A stretch of 64,000 nucleotides of DNA from Avoscillospira_A sp052117125 (GCF_052117125.1 NZ_JBQKJT010000002.1:62001-126000); one strand, 5' to 3'; counted from the first letter of the stretch, positions 1-9,357 are shown. Made by a program: numbers and translations. The notes: generated from the letters alone by a model not told the origin.

Positions 1-1453
1 CAAGTCCACTGTTGCGGATATACTCCGGTTTTTGTCCAACTGCTTCAGCTACACTGTACGAAACATAAATACTGGGATAACGTCCCTCGACTAAACCCGC
101 TTTCTTCAAAGCTAAATACTGTTCGTGGGTAATCGTTTCCTTTTTCTGTACCTTATCCAAAAGAAAAACCGTTTGGATATTTAGACTTCGGTCTGAATTC
201 AACAGCTGGGTGTAGTTCTTATCCAAGATTTTACCGTATACAGTAACCTTCACCCGGTTAGGGACAGAAAGATCATAACTGGGTAACGGGAAAAACTTTT
301 CCTGTTGAATGCGGAACATAGTCGGAATACCAATGGCATTGCTGTCGATCATATACAGATTCACCATGGCATTGCATAAAAAAGTATTGCGATAATACGG
401 AGGTTTGTAGCCTGGTTCCAACGCTGTTTCAATGGTTTCCGGAATAAATCCGCCCTCATTGATAAAGACCAGATAGTCCTCAAATTCCTCCACATTGATT
501 TTGCCTCGCAAGGTGTAGTCCTGATGAGCAATGCAGTTGTGTAGAAGCTCTTTGATCAATTCAGCGTCATATTGATCTACTTCTTCCGGGAAAAGCGTTT
601 GTTGACCGGCAATATACCGATATTTCACATTGCGGATTTGTCGGAATACCTTGTCCACTGCCAACAAAAAAGGCGTATCAAAATGCTCATAAGACTTTAC
701 AGAGCCATCTTGATTGTACAATGTCCAGGTGATTCTGGGAATGAATCCGTCGAAATAGTTTTTTGCATATTCGTCACCCAGCAATAAAAGAGCAGTACGC
801 GTCACTTTGCCCCCAAGCAGAATCCCAGCTTTATTGAGAAGTTGTTCGTCTTCCAATTGTTCAAAATATGCTCGATCTTTGCCGCGCTGCACTTCGTGTT
901 GGATAAACAATTCACGGGCCCGGCGGATGGCTTTCGGGTCAAGATCCGCCATAGACGCTTCTTCTACCACTGCTTTAGACCAGTCAAAGCCGATCTGTTG
1001 GCGGATTGCATCTAGTTTATTCATTGGCAGAGGGCAGACCGACTCATGGGCACGGCTATAGGCCATATCATCCCATGTTGTCGGAATCCCTGGGATAGCC
1101 GGTGGAATTTGAAACAAAATGATACGCTTGCCGTCCATTTGTAGTTCATAGATTTCTCGAAAAAGTAAGCCTTGGTTAGTTCGAGGTCGAATCTCTTTCT
1201 TCAAACCCTGCAGCGAATGACTGTCCTTGCGATAGTTGCTGCCCACAATCTGCATATCATTTGTTATGCCAAAGATTAGCCATCCTTCTGCTTTTCCTCG
1301 TAGATTGGCTTCGTTGCTCAAGGCAGAAAAATATTTTCCAATATCGTTAAAGCTATAGTTGCTCTCAGCTGTTTTGAACTCTACAACCTCATCCTCGTGA
1401 TGTTTCATCATTTCCCGAAGTTTTTGAGACAAAGTCTGCTCATCATAAATCAA
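1..1453 (-). CDS. ATP-binding protein with AlbA/Schlafen-type N-terminal domain, 3' end off window
   Basis: I translated this leftward frame by hand. It stays open to base 1, so the C-terminus is missing. The N-terminus has the AlbA_2 (Schlafen-like) signature EVVEFKTAES followed by LSNEANLRGKAEGWLIFGI. A C-terminal GHKL-ATPase-like part has ELLHNCIAHQDY and INEGGFIPETIE. Proteins of this architecture are annotated as ATP-binding or putative DNA-binding and are common in defence islands. The chosen TTG start at 1453-1451 follows AGAGG by nine bases; the only nearby ATG (from 1463) hits a stop. It begins 18 bases after the methylase stop, so it is probably the third gene of that operon. Exact role unknown; an effector or regulator of the helicase-methylase pair is inference. 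Confidence 0.8.
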   Translation of the reverse strand, partial: MIYDEQTLSQKLREMMKHHEDEVVEFKTAESNYSFNDIGKYFSALSNEANLRGKAEGWLIFGITNDMQIVGSNYRKDSHSLQGLKKEIRPRTNQGLLFREIYELQMDGKRIILFQIPPAIPGIPTTWDDMAYSRAHESVCPLPMNKLDAIRQQIGFDWSKAVVEEASMADLDPKAIRRARELFIQHEVQRGKDRAYFEQLEDEQLLNKAGILLGGKVTRTALLLLGDEYAKNYFDGFIPRITWTLYNQDGSVKSYEHFDTPFLLAVDKVFRQIRNVKYRYIAGQQTLFPEEVDQYDAELIKELLHNCIAHQDYTLRGKINVEEFEDYLVFINEGGFIPETIETALEPGYKPPYYRNTFLCNAMVNLYMIDSNAIGIPTMFRIQQEKFFPLPSYDLSVPNRVKVTVYGKILDKNYTQLLNSDRSLNIQTVFLLDKVQKKETITHEQYLALKKAGLVEGRYPSIYVSYSVAEAVGQKPEYIRNSGL

Positions 1454-1471
1454 ACCGGCATTCCTCTTTTC

Positions 1472-4246
1472 TTATTCAAACAATGTGATCTGTTCCGGCT
1501 TATATGCCTGCAGCTCGGCAGCGCGGGACTGAATTTCCGGCCAGGCGATGACCAAAGCATTATAGGCATAGGCCTCCTGGGCCCAGTTTTTACGTTCGGC
1601 CACAGTATAAAGGCGATAGGCCAAATCCTTAGCGCGTTCGGCGTTGGAGCCGAGCATATTCATGACGATCTGAGCACAGGCCGCCACGCCGCCGGTGGCC
1701 ATGGCTTGGGTGAGCTGCTGACAGAGCAGCCAGATGGTCTCCTCCTGCTCATTCACCTTTTTCGGTAATTCCTCACGGGTAAGAAGATGAACCGATCCCT
1801 TCTGTGCATACAGCATACCTTTGGATACCAGTGCTGCCACCGAGGTATTTTTGGCCCGGGCCAACGTATCGGCATCACCGAACTTAATATCGTTGAAGGC
1901 ATTCTGCATATATAAATCCACACAGAAGCGGCTGTTTTGATCCAGTTCACCGTCCTGTTCATTAAAGTAGACATCCAATTCTTGGTTGATGATCTGCAGT
2001 GCGCTGCGCACCGTCATGGGAGTGCCGTCCGACTCCAGCACCTTAGAATATTTGGAGTAAACGCCCATGCCAGGGCCGATAGCACTCTGTGCCAAATCCA
2101 CCGGTGCAATATTACTGCGCTGGAGTTTTTGCAGAGCAGGCCGCAATTCTCGCTTGAGTTCCGCAATAAAGTTGCGGCGGGTGGTCATGGGAGCATCCTC
2201 TGGCCGCTTGCGGCAGACCAGGACGATGGAGGAGGCTAACGCATTTGTACCCATACCGATAGCGCGATAAGATTGTTCCGTACGCATTGGCCAAGTGCCA
2301 GTGATGGCAAACCCCGCTTGAATGACGGCCGACAGCATAGTTTCCCAGCCTGTAGATGCTGTTTTCGCTTCGGCTTCTCTGGTATCGGTATCGCTCTGCT
2401 TGTAGGCATAGTAAATGGTGACGGGGATGTCCTCCCGGGCATACTGGTAAATCTGCTGGCATGTGTGCAACATACCATTCTCAAAGAAATCCCTGGCTTT
2501 TTCCACGCTACCGTCAAAGCGGTAAGGAGTTGCCACCAATTCTTCCGCCTTGGGCACCAGCATAGTGCGGAACAAATTTGGATAGGTATGCTTCAGTGCC
2601 TGCCGCATCCATACATAGAAAAAGTCAGACAGATCAGCATAGCCAATATTATCGTAATAGGGTGGATCTGTGGATACCATAATATTTCGCAATCCACAGT
2701 CACTTTGTGCATCAAATTGTTTAACGTGACCCTTTTTGCTTTCTAGCGGCAGTTTTTCGATGCATTCAGAGATATAAGCTATAATACCAGTAAAACTACC
2801 AACAGCGTTGCCCATCGGATTTGCTTCAGGATAGTCCCACGTCATTGGTATAGCCTGTTTGCTAAAGCAATTCATAGGCTTTTCATTGGTAGGAGACCAT
2901 CGAGAAACGGATGTGGAAAAGTCTGCTAAGCGATCAACCGCAAAAGACAAGTACACACCCACTGCTTCTCCATAGGCACAGGCACCGGAACCTCCTTCGC
3001 TGAGGGCAATGTGATCGTTAGGTAGCCCAGCGGCAACCGCATCTGCCTCAGCTTGCTTCTGTACTTCGCCTACCAGTTCGCTGAAAGTAGTTAATGCCGT
3101 CAACTGTCGATTAGTGAACAACTTGTGAAATTCATTCAGACCATATACATTGGTATTTAGGTGCCCTGGGTAAAATGCTAATTCACCATGGGGGTACTGC
3201 TCTGGCTTGTCAATGTGCGCGGTGAGTATTTGTTCGTCATCGGGTGATATATACAACCTTCTGCGGTTTCCTTCTGCCACAACAGCTATGAGCTGCGCAG
3301 ACATTCTTCCCTCACGGCTTTCCTGACGAATATAGGGGTACTCCACAGGTGCACCGCAACAGGCACAAACAGCACCTTTGCGGTTGACTGTGCCCTCAAT
3401 TGCTGGTTTCCCCTCGTGATGCACGGTGTACTTTGCTTTTCCATTTTCAAATAGCGGCTCGGCCCAGGCTACCTTTCCCTTTTTTTTCGAGAGCACAAAA
3501 GAACGAACCAGAGGCATCTCGCAGCCACAGGCCGGGTTAGGGCATTTGACTGTCCGTGCCCAGATCCAAGCAACGACATTGGCCTCACCGCCACCTTGTG
3601 TGGCAGGTATCTTTACCTTGGGGTAGAGATGGCCAATTTTCTTGGAAGCTTGTTCCCTCATCCATTCACCATAGTAGCATACATCCTCAGCAAGACCCTT
3701 TGCACCAACCCAGCCGCTGTCACTGTCCAGGCGCACCCGTGCATCGGGATTGATGGGAGCCTGTCCGGCAAACTTCGGTGGAATCTCGATCATAGCCTTG
3801 TTGATCATCACTGCCACCGGGTTCAGATCGTGGGCGTGGGCCTCCAATCCCAAACGCTGAGCCTCCAGCGGAATCGCGCCTCCACCTGCAAAGGGGTCCA
3901 GAAGCGGAGGCGGGTTGTTGCCGGTGGAGCGCAGAATTTCTGCCTTTGCTACCTCCAGAACCTTTGGGTTATTGGAGTTTTCCCACTTGACCAGCTCTTC
4001 CAGAATGGCAAACAAACGCTGACGTTCCTGGTTCTGCTCCTCGTCTGTGGGAAACTGCTCAGAATGCTCAGATGGATCATCCACCAAACTGGACCAAATC
4101 ACCGCGCGGGCCGCTGCTAGGGGCCGCCTGGCCCACCATAAGTGCAGTCCTCTAGGATGCGCTCCAATACCGGGCATTTTTTCATATGCTGCAGCATTAT
4201 TAATCGCTTCCAATGGAAGCGCAACTTCGATCAGTTTCCTTGCCAT
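1472..4246 (-). CDS. DUF1156 / COG1743-type adenine-specific DNA methyltransferase
   Basis: Predicted 924-residue N6-adenine DNA methylase. The N-terminal DUF1156-like segment contains HPRGLHLWWARRPLAAARAV (about 30-49). Motif I is DPFAGGG at 117-123 (S-adenosylmethionine binding) and motif IV is DPPY at 527-530 (catalysis). A zinc-ribbon insert has paired cysteines near 235-240 and 294-297. The start is the ATG at 4246 after AAGGAG, which overlaps the stop of the upstream helicase; a longer upstream frame lacks a ribosome binding site. DUF1156 methylases occur beside SNF2 helicases in BREX- and DISARM-related defence loci, where methylation marks host DNA. No specificity subunit or BREX/DISARM hallmark gene is visible here. 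Confidence 0.9.
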   Translation of the reverse strand: MARKLIEVALPLEAINNAAAYEKMPGIGAHPRGLHLWWARRPLAAARAVIWSSLVDDPSEHSEQFPTDEEQNQERQRLFAILEELVKWENSNNPKVLEVAKAEILRSTGNNPPPLLDPFAGGGAIPLEAQRLGLEAHAHDLNPVAVMINKAMIEIPPKFAGQAPINPDARVRLDSDSGWVGAKGLAEDVCYYGEWMREQASKKIGHLYPKVKIPATQGGGEANVVAWIWARTVKCPNPACGCEMPLVRSFVLSKKKGKVAWAEPLFENGKAKYTVHHEGKPAIEGTVNRKGAVCACCGAPVEYPYIRQESREGRMSAQLIAVVAEGNRRRLYISPDDEQILTAHIDKPEQYPHGELAFYPGHLNTNVYGLNEFHKLFTNRQLTALTTFSELVGEVQKQAEADAVAAGLPNDHIALSEGGSGACAYGEAVGVYLSFAVDRLADFSTSVSRWSPTNEKPMNCFSKQAIPMTWDYPEANPMGNAVGSFTGIIAYISECIEKLPLESKKGHVKQFDAQSDCGLRNIMVSTDPPYYDNIGYADLSDFFYVWMRQALKHTYPNLFRTMLVPKAEELVATPYRFDGSVEKARDFFENGMLHTCQQIYQYAREDIPVTIYYAYKQSDTDTREAEAKTASTGWETMLSAVIQAGFAITGTWPMRTEQSYRAIGMGTNALASSIVLVCRKRPEDAPMTTRRNFIAELKRELRPALQKLQRSNIAPVDLAQSAIGPGMGVYSKYSKVLESDGTPMTVRSALQIINQELDVYFNEQDGELDQNSRFCVDLYMQNAFNDIKFGDADTLARAKNTSVAALVSKGMLYAQKGSVHLLTREELPKKVNEQEETIWLLCQQLTQAMATGGVAACAQIVMNMLGSNAERAKDLAYRLYTVAERKNWAQEAYAYNALVIAWPEIQSRAAELQAYKPEQITLFE

Positions 4247-4256
4247 GATACTCTCC

Positions 4257-7200
4257 TTATTTTTGGAACACAATCTCCGCATTGCGGATCAAGTCCATCA
4301 AATCATAATTTACGCTGGTGGCGGTAAAATCTGGCGCATTCCGGAATGGATTCTTTAAATACACTGTATGGGTGTCGGTTCCATCTACCTCCACCACTGC
4401 CAAAATAAACTCCTCCGGTTTGTTGAGGCCAGTGAGGATTTCATTTTTGGAGACGGTCACGGTGGTTGCGCCCTTGGTCCGGCCCTTTACTTCGATAAAC
4501 CGAAGCACATTTGTACCGGTACGTCGTTCTTCTGGGATGCTGGATTCAATGTCATACCCTACTTTACCAGCACTAACATCCCGAGGCAAATAGCCCAGCT
4601 TTCGTTCAATCTCCATCACTGCGTTCATGGCAATAAGTTCCACTGTCTTTTTGTCCACTCCGCCAAAAGACGCTACGGTGGATGGGCCCATCAGACGCTC
4701 CAAAAGGCCACGCGGAATCACCAGTGCGCCTCCGGTGACCACCGGTGGTGCCGGAGAAACCATACGTTCATTGTCCAACTCTGCCAGGCGTTTTTGCAGC
4801 CGGGCAGCCAAATCCTCGGCACGGCGGGCTGCCATTTGCGAATTGAGCCGTGCATTTGTTTTGCCTGCAGCTTCCTTTTGTTTCAGATCTGCGGCCCGGA
4901 AGTCCCAATATTGAATCTCAGCGGTTAACCGCTCTTTTACCGCTCTTGTAATCTTATCCACCATATTCTGCTTATGCTGTCGAACTTGCGCAAAATGTTG
5001 AGGAATAATTTGGGAAATTGCATAGCCCCTTGCCCGATCTTCTACTCCAGATATCAGCCAATCCTGCGTACTGATATAGCTACGGATAGCTGTTTGCTCC
5101 TGCTCTGTAGCTGCACGATAATCCAGATATGGGGCATAGCCCGCATGGCGGGCGGTACCATCTTCCAGCAGTTCCACAAAATGAACCTGCTTTGAGATCA
5201 CGCGCTTTCCACCATCTGACAAAATGACACCATCCTGAATGCAATCCTCAATATAAAACAGCAGCCGTGCCTGGTCGCTGTCATCGCTGTCATCTACAAA
5301 GATTGTACCGCGTTTGAGCACATCCACGCTGCGCTCCCGGATCAGGTCAATGGTGGCTTCCAGCAGAGGATGACCGGGACAGACCAATTCTGCAGTCGGT
5401 AAGCCGGTAAGATTACAAGTGCTTTTATCAAAGCATACCCGTTCATACCTCTGCAAAACCGGTTCGCCAAAGCCAATCTGCATATCCCGATTACGCACTG
5501 CAAAGGGTACAGAAGTAATTTCATATCGGCCAGATTCCCGTGGGCGAATCTGGCCTCCCACAGAGCGGAACGCCTCTACAAAAAATGCTTCGATAAAATG
5601 TGGCTGAAGCTTGTGCGCTTCAATCCGTTCCATATCCTCACGGATAGCAGTCACGCGGTGAATGTCCATGGTATCCTCAGTCAAGGCATGCTCGTTTAAC
5701 AGTTCCCGCAATGCCTGCTGATCCAATGAGTGATCTACCACCTGCCAAAGTCGAGCCCGTACATCCGGGTCATTGCCATATCGCACTGCTTCAATCAGCA
5801 GATCACGCAGCGGACGATTGTCAAACGTCATTTTTCCAAGAATGTCAAAAACTTTGCCACCCAAAGCCTCCCTCTCCTCCTCCAACTTGGAGAACAGGCG
5901 CTGAAATACCATACCTTCTCGCGTTTCCCGGGAGACCAGATTCCACAAATGACACACATCATTTTGCCCAATACGATGAATTCGTCCAAAACGCTGTTCC
6001 AAGCGATTTGGATTCCAGGGCAAATCATAGTTAATCATCAAATGCGCACGTTGCAGGTTAATACCTTCTCCAGCGGCATCTGTAGCAATCAGAATACGAA
6101 CGTTTTTATCCTGCTTGAACAGCTCTTCCACCTTTCGCCGGTCATCCCGCAGCATACCTCCGTGGATTGTCACAACTGATTCGTCGCTGCCAAACAAATT
6201 GCGGATTTTATCGGCCAAATAGTGCAATGTATCCCGATGCTCAGTAAAGATAATCAATTTTTCACGTTGCCCCTCCGGACTGAACATATTTTTTTCTTCC
6301 TGTAAAAGAAGAGAGAGCTCATCCCACTTACGGTCTTCTCCACTAACACGAACAGCATTTGCCAACTGTTCCAAATGTTTTAATGTTCGGATCTCTGCTT
6401 CCATCTCCGAGATGGTATTGGCCGCGGATGCACGGTCGGCCACATTCTCTTCAGCATCTTCCATCTCCGCTGCTGTATAGTCATCTTCATCATAGTCATC
6501 AGAAAGACTGATTTTAAGGTTATATCTATCCCCACGACGCCCGATTTTTTCTTCAGCTAAAATATGTTCCAGTCGCTCTCTTCTGCGACGCAGGGATTGA
6601 TAAATTGCTTCCGGTGAGGAAGCCAGCCTACGCTGCAAAACGGTCAACGCAAAGCCAACTGTTGTTTTCCGCTCATTTGTTAGTTTTTCCGCCCGGTTAA
6701 ATTCGTCTTGGACATACTCCGTTACTTGCTTATAAAGTTGGGCTTCCCTGGGAGAAAGGTCATAGTTGACTGTATAGGCTCGCCGCTCTGGAAATAGCGG
6801 TTTGCCATCAAATTTAAGCAGTTCTTCTTTTACCAGACGGCGCATGACATCAGAAACATCAATGGCATGATTAGAAGATCTCGCTGCACCTTCAAAGCGA
6901 TCGGAGTCAATCAATGATAGAAACAGCTGAAAATCCTCGCTTTTTCCATTATGCGGCGTAGCAGTCAGTAAGAGTAGGTTGCGGGTAATGTCAGATAAAA
7001 GCCTGCCAAGGTTAAAACGCTTTGTGTATTTGATTTCACCCCCCCACACAGTGGCACTCATTTTGTGTGCCTCATCACATACGATCAGATCCCAATCAGT
7101 GATTTTAAGCTTTTCTTGTAGCGATTCATTGCGTGCCAGCTTATCCAGCCGTGCAATACAAAAGGGCATTTCAGTAAAAATATTGCCGCTGACTGCCGAC

Positions 7201-7763
7201 TCAATTCGATCATTGGTAAGTATCTCAAATCGCAGGTGAAATTTCCGATACAATTCATCTTGCCACTGTTCAGAGAGGTTACCTGGTGTCACGATAAGGC
7301 ATCGCTTGAGGTCGCCTCGGACGATCAGCTCCTTGATAAACAGGCCAGTCATAATTGTTTTTCCTGCGCCAGGATCATCTGCCAAAATATACCGCAGGGG
7401 AAGCCTGGGCAACATTTCCTGATATACCGCAGAAATCTGATGTGGCAATGGTTCTATTGATGAAGTATGTACAGCAAGATACGGATCAAAAATATGTGCT
7501 AAATTGATTCGATAGGCTTCAGAAGCAAGCCGCATTTGATCTGCATCAGCATCAAAGCTCCATGGTAAATGATCATCCAAGACGTGAATACGGCTCTCGG
7601 CTTCCCTCAATAATAATTGGTTTGCCAGCTGTCCCTTGCTATTTTTAAATGTTATTTCTAAAACTGCATTTCCGTACCATTGTACTGCCACCACAGTAAC
7701 AGACTCTCTGGCTACAATACCATCAATTTGGCAACCAATCGTTATATCTTCAAGTCGCGACAT
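4257..7763 (-). CDS. SNF2/superfamily 2 DNA helicase with C-terminal DUF3883-like domain
   Basis: Predicted 1168-residue translocase of the RapA/HepA-like SNF2 group. Walker A is DDPGAGKT near 129-136, the Walker B box is DEAH at 230-233, and motif III is LTATPHNGKSEDF. The C-terminal helicase lobe has IIFTEHRD, ATDAAGEGINLQ and QRFGRIHRIGQ. The last ~130 residues (GYDIESS, RFIEVKGR) look like DUF3883, a fold linked to restriction-type proteins. The start is the ATG at 7763 after AAAGGAGG; an in-frame extension to 7913 has no ribosome binding site. It is the first gene of a leftward helicase-methylase-AlbA operon. By family it probably moves on invading DNA; that is inference from partners. 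Confidence 0.9.
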   Translation of the reverse strand: MSRLEDITIGCQIDGIVARESVTVVAVQWYGNAVLEITFKNSKGQLANQLLLREAESRIHVLDDHLPWSFDADADQMRLASEAYRINLAHIFDPYLAVHTSSIEPLPHQISAVYQEMLPRLPLRYILADDPGAGKTIMTGLFIKELIVRGDLKRCLIVTPGNLSEQWQDELYRKFHLRFEILTNDRIESAVSGNIFTEMPFCIARLDKLARNESLQEKLKITDWDLIVCDEAHKMSATVWGGEIKYTKRFNLGRLLSDITRNLLLLTATPHNGKSEDFQLFLSLIDSDRFEGAARSSNHAIDVSDVMRRLVKEELLKFDGKPLFPERRAYTVNYDLSPREAQLYKQVTEYVQDEFNRAEKLTNERKTTVGFALTVLQRRLASSPEAIYQSLRRRRERLEHILAEEKIGRRGDRYNLKISLSDDYDEDDYTAAEMEDAEENVADRASAANTISEMEAEIRTLKHLEQLANAVRVSGEDRKWDELSLLLQEEKNMFSPEGQREKLIIFTEHRDTLHYLADKIRNLFGSDESVVTIHGGMLRDDRRKVEELFKQDKNVRILIATDAAGEGINLQRAHLMINYDLPWNPNRLEQRFGRIHRIGQNDVCHLWNLVSRETREGMVFQRLFSKLEEEREALGGKVFDILGKMTFDNRPLRDLLIEAVRYGNDPDVRARLWQVVDHSLDQQALRELLNEHALTEDTMDIHRVTAIREDMERIEAHKLQPHFIEAFFVEAFRSVGGQIRPRESGRYEITSVPFAVRNRDMQIGFGEPVLQRYERVCFDKSTCNLTGLPTAELVCPGHPLLEATIDLIRERSVDVLKRGTIFVDDSDDSDQARLLFYIEDCIQDGVILSDGGKRVISKQVHFVELLEDGTARHAGYAPYLDYRAATEQEQTAIRSYISTQDWLISGVEDRARGYAISQIIPQHFAQVRQHKQNMVDKITRAVKERLTAEIQYWDFRAADLKQKEAAGKTNARLNSQMAARRAEDLAARLQKRLAELDNERMVSPAPPVVTGGALVIPRGLLERLMGPSTVASFGGVDKKTVELIAMNAVMEIERKLGYLPRDVSAGKVGYDIESSIPEERRTGTNVLRFIEVKGRTKGATTVTVSKNEILTGLNKPEEFILAVVEVDGTDTHTVYLKNPFRNAPDFTATSVNYDLMDLIRNAEIVFQK

Positions 7764-7958
7764 CTTATGCCCTCCTTTAATCAGAAATGCACATATCCTT
7801 AGACAATAGTCTAAAATAATATTTTTTAATGCTAACTCTAACACACCACAAACTACAAATCTTTTCCTAATGCTTCCAGCTTCTATATCTTTGTCACTAC
7901 TTAGCTTTGTCATGGTGTTGGGAGCACATCCCGCCGCACGCGCATATCTGCCTCACTC

Positions 7959-8032
7959 ATTTTCTGGTCAATTATCATTTTCCAGAGTTTGTTGTGTGAA
8001 ATGATCTTAACAGATATCTGCAACCAGAAAAT
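7959..8032 (-). repeat. Inverted repeat in the helicase mRNA leader
   Basis: ATTTTCTGGT (7959-7968) and its complement ACCAGAAAAT (8023-8032) enclose a weaker nested pair (ATCATTT / AAATGAT). The outer arm begins within a few bases of the predicted transcription start. It may be a 5' stem or an operator; no protein is assigned. Confidence 0.4.
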
Positions 8033-8043
8033 TCGACTATTTT

Positions 8044-8072
8044 ATTATATCAGATACAGAAATTGAGAACAA
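8044..8072 (-). promoter_or_regulatory. Candidate sigma-A promoter of the helicase-methylase operon
   Basis: Reading leftward, TTGTTC and TATAAT are separated by 17 bases. The predicted transcript has a leader of about 270 bases before the helicase start at 7763. Confidence 0.5.
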
Positions 8073-8215
8073 CAGATTTTCACATCTCGTTATGCGAAAT
8101 ATAAATAAGAAAAATTATTGCTGTTTTGATTAACTGTAGCTATTTCTATTCAGCTCTCAAAAGCATAATAAGCAACAAGCTATCTTTGACATTCATACGC
8201 CAATCCCTAAATGTA

Positions 8216-8587
8216 TCAGCCAAAAATGACCATTTTAGAGCTGTGATAACATGAAGGATTGAGATCAAAAACCTTCACCGGCACTCCCATGCTCTTACAG
8301 TGATCAATAACAAACTTTGTACCACGGGATTTTCCATCCCAAAACGCCAAAACCAAATCCGCATACTCAATAATAGTAATGTTCCGCTTTAAAGGAGCAG
8401 CTTTTCCATACTTTTTATACTCTGGAAGAAACTCAATCAGCTTGATCCCTTTAGCCACCGCATACTCTCTGGCGCTGGTATCCACCCCTTTGGCTCCGCC
8501 GGAAACAATCTCTGTCACCTCTGCAGGTAGATACTTCCCCAGTTCTTTTACCGTCAGTCCTCGAGAGCCAATCACCGCCACTTTCAT
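8216..8587 (-). CDS. SLOG-superfamily (YspA/DUF2493-like) protein
   Basis: A 123-residue single-domain Rossmann-like protein. The N-terminus KVAVIGSRGLTV and the central VSGGAKGVDTSAREYA match the nucleotide-binding GSR and GGxxGxD motifs of the DprA/SLOG fold; LVLAFWDGKSRGT is the typical third strand. SLOG domains bind or process nucleotide-derived ligands and are common in phage-conflict systems. The start follows AGGAG in good spacing. It is divergent from a ribbon-helix-helix gene, with 114 bases holding both control regions. Ligand and role are unknown. Confidence 0.75.
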   Translation of the reverse strand: MKVAVIGSRGLTVKELGKYLPAEVTEIVSGGAKGVDTSAREYAVAKGIKLIEFLPEYKKYGKAAPLKRNITIIEYADLVLAFWDGKSRGTKFVIDHCKSMGVPVKVFDLNPSCYHSSKMVIFG

Positions 8588-8616
8588 AGTCGCTTCTCCT
8601 CTACATCATATATTTT

Positions 8617-8633
8617 AGATATACCATATATCT
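8617..8633. promoter_or_regulatory. Candidate operator between the SLOG and ribbon-helix-helix genes
   Basis: Perfect 7-base inverted repeat AGATATA-CCA-TATATCT, placed between the two divergent starts and just upstream of the rightward promoter. It fits autoregulation by the adjacent ribbon-helix-helix protein (inference). Confidence 0.45.
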
Positions 8634-8637
8634 ATTA

Positions 8638-8666
8638 TTAACATAGTACCACATGATAGCTATAAA
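8638..8666 (+). promoter_or_regulatory. Candidate promoter of the ribbon-helix-helix gene
   Basis: TTAACA and TATAAA separated by 17 bases, about 36 bases upstream of the ATG at 8702. Confidence 0.5.
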
Positions 8667-8701
8667 CTGAACACATAATATATCTAATCTGAGGTGTGTT
8701 T

Positions 8702-8905
8702 ATGGCAATCAAAAGCGTGTCTATCCGAATTGAGGAAAAAATGTTGGAGAAGCTGAGCTTTGTGGCAGACTACGAAGGCCGTTCTGTCAACAGCCACATC
8801 CTGGTACTCATCCGTGAAAGCATTCAGGCCTATGAGCAGAAGCACGGAGAAATAGATGGTACGATCAATCCTGCTGTCAATGTAAAGCCCTCCCGTAAAA
8901 GCTGA
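8702..8905 (+). CDS. Small ribbon-helix-helix DNA-binding protein
   Basis: A 67-residue protein with a basic beta strand (KSVSIRIEEKMLEKL) and two helices (YEGRSVNSHILVLIRESIQAYE), the Arc/MetJ ribbon-helix-helix pattern. Such proteins act as dimeric repressors or antitoxin-like regulators. The ATG at 8702 follows GAGG; a GTG six bases earlier is less likely. It is monocistronic, ending at a strong terminator. It may regulate itself and the divergent SLOG gene. Confidence 0.75.
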   Translation: MAIKSVSIRIEEKMLEKLSFVADYEGRSVNSHILVLIRESIQAYEQKHGEIDGTINPAVNVKPSRKS

Positions 8906-8936
8906 GCCGAGAATATAATTTTGAAATCAATATTGG

Positions 8937-8978
8937 AATACTGGGTTTGGAGGTCATCTCCAATCCCAGTATTTTTTA
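8937..8978 (+). terminator. Rho-independent terminator after the ribbon-helix-helix gene
   Basis: A 16-base stem (AATACTGGGTTTGGAG with its near-perfect complement), a five-base loop, and six T. Confidence 0.85.
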
Positions 8979-9220
8979 TTGTCAAAACATTTTCCACAGT
9001 TTTCAAAAATATGTCGAAAAAACGGTTGACCGACACTATATGTTCTGGTGTTTTTCGACCTGGTTGTTATAAAATATTGCTTTCCAGAAATATACAAAAC
9101 TCCTTTGGCACATTTGGCAGTATGTGTGCATTGGTAAATTAGTGAAAGCAGTGTGTTTATGACGTTTCTTTTTGGCACTTGCCCGACTTTTTAGCATCAC
9201 GCCCCTTCATACTAACAAAA

Positions 9221-9272
9221 AGAGCAGCGTAGACGTCCGTACAGGAGACGTCTGCGCTGCTTTCTGTTTTTC
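9221..9272 (+). terminator. Strong hairpin with T-rich tail upstream of the sigma-like gene
   Basis: A 15-base stem (AGCAGCGTAGACGTC at 9223-9237 with 9247-9261, one G-T pair) is followed by TTCTGTTTTT. It ends about 86 bases before the start at 9358, so it is either a leader attenuator for that gene or an insulator. Confidence 0.65.
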
Positions 9273-9306
9273 TGGATCAAATTACCATATTTGCTGCCGT
9301 TCTCCG

Positions 9307-9350
9307 CCTCCATTTGATTCACTTACCGCTTATTTGAATCAAATTGGAGG
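9307..9350 (+). promoter_or_regulatory. Hairpin that sequesters the ribosome binding site of the sigma-like gene
   Basis: The left arm CCTCCATTTGATTCA (9307-9321) pairs with 9335-9350, which ends in TTGGAGG, with one bulged A. That GGAGG is the ribosome binding site for the ATG at 9358, so a folded leader would block translation. Confidence 0.55.
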
Positions 9351-9357
9351 TTTTATC

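Larger units (their letters stand above)
7764..8215. other. AT-rich intergenic leader before the helicase operon
   Basis: About 450 bases without a convincing gene. They hold a leftward promoter (8044-8072) and a long-range inverted repeat (7959-7968 with 8023-8032) lying in the predicted 5' leader of the helicase mRNA. The SLOG gene also ends into this gap. I saw no clear terminator for the SLOG gene. Confidence 0.5.

Noticed and set aside
1..7763. Calling the left cassette BREX type 3 or DISARM
   Set aside because: Only the helicase and methylase parts are shared; pglZ, brxC, drmA, drmB and drmC are not in the window.
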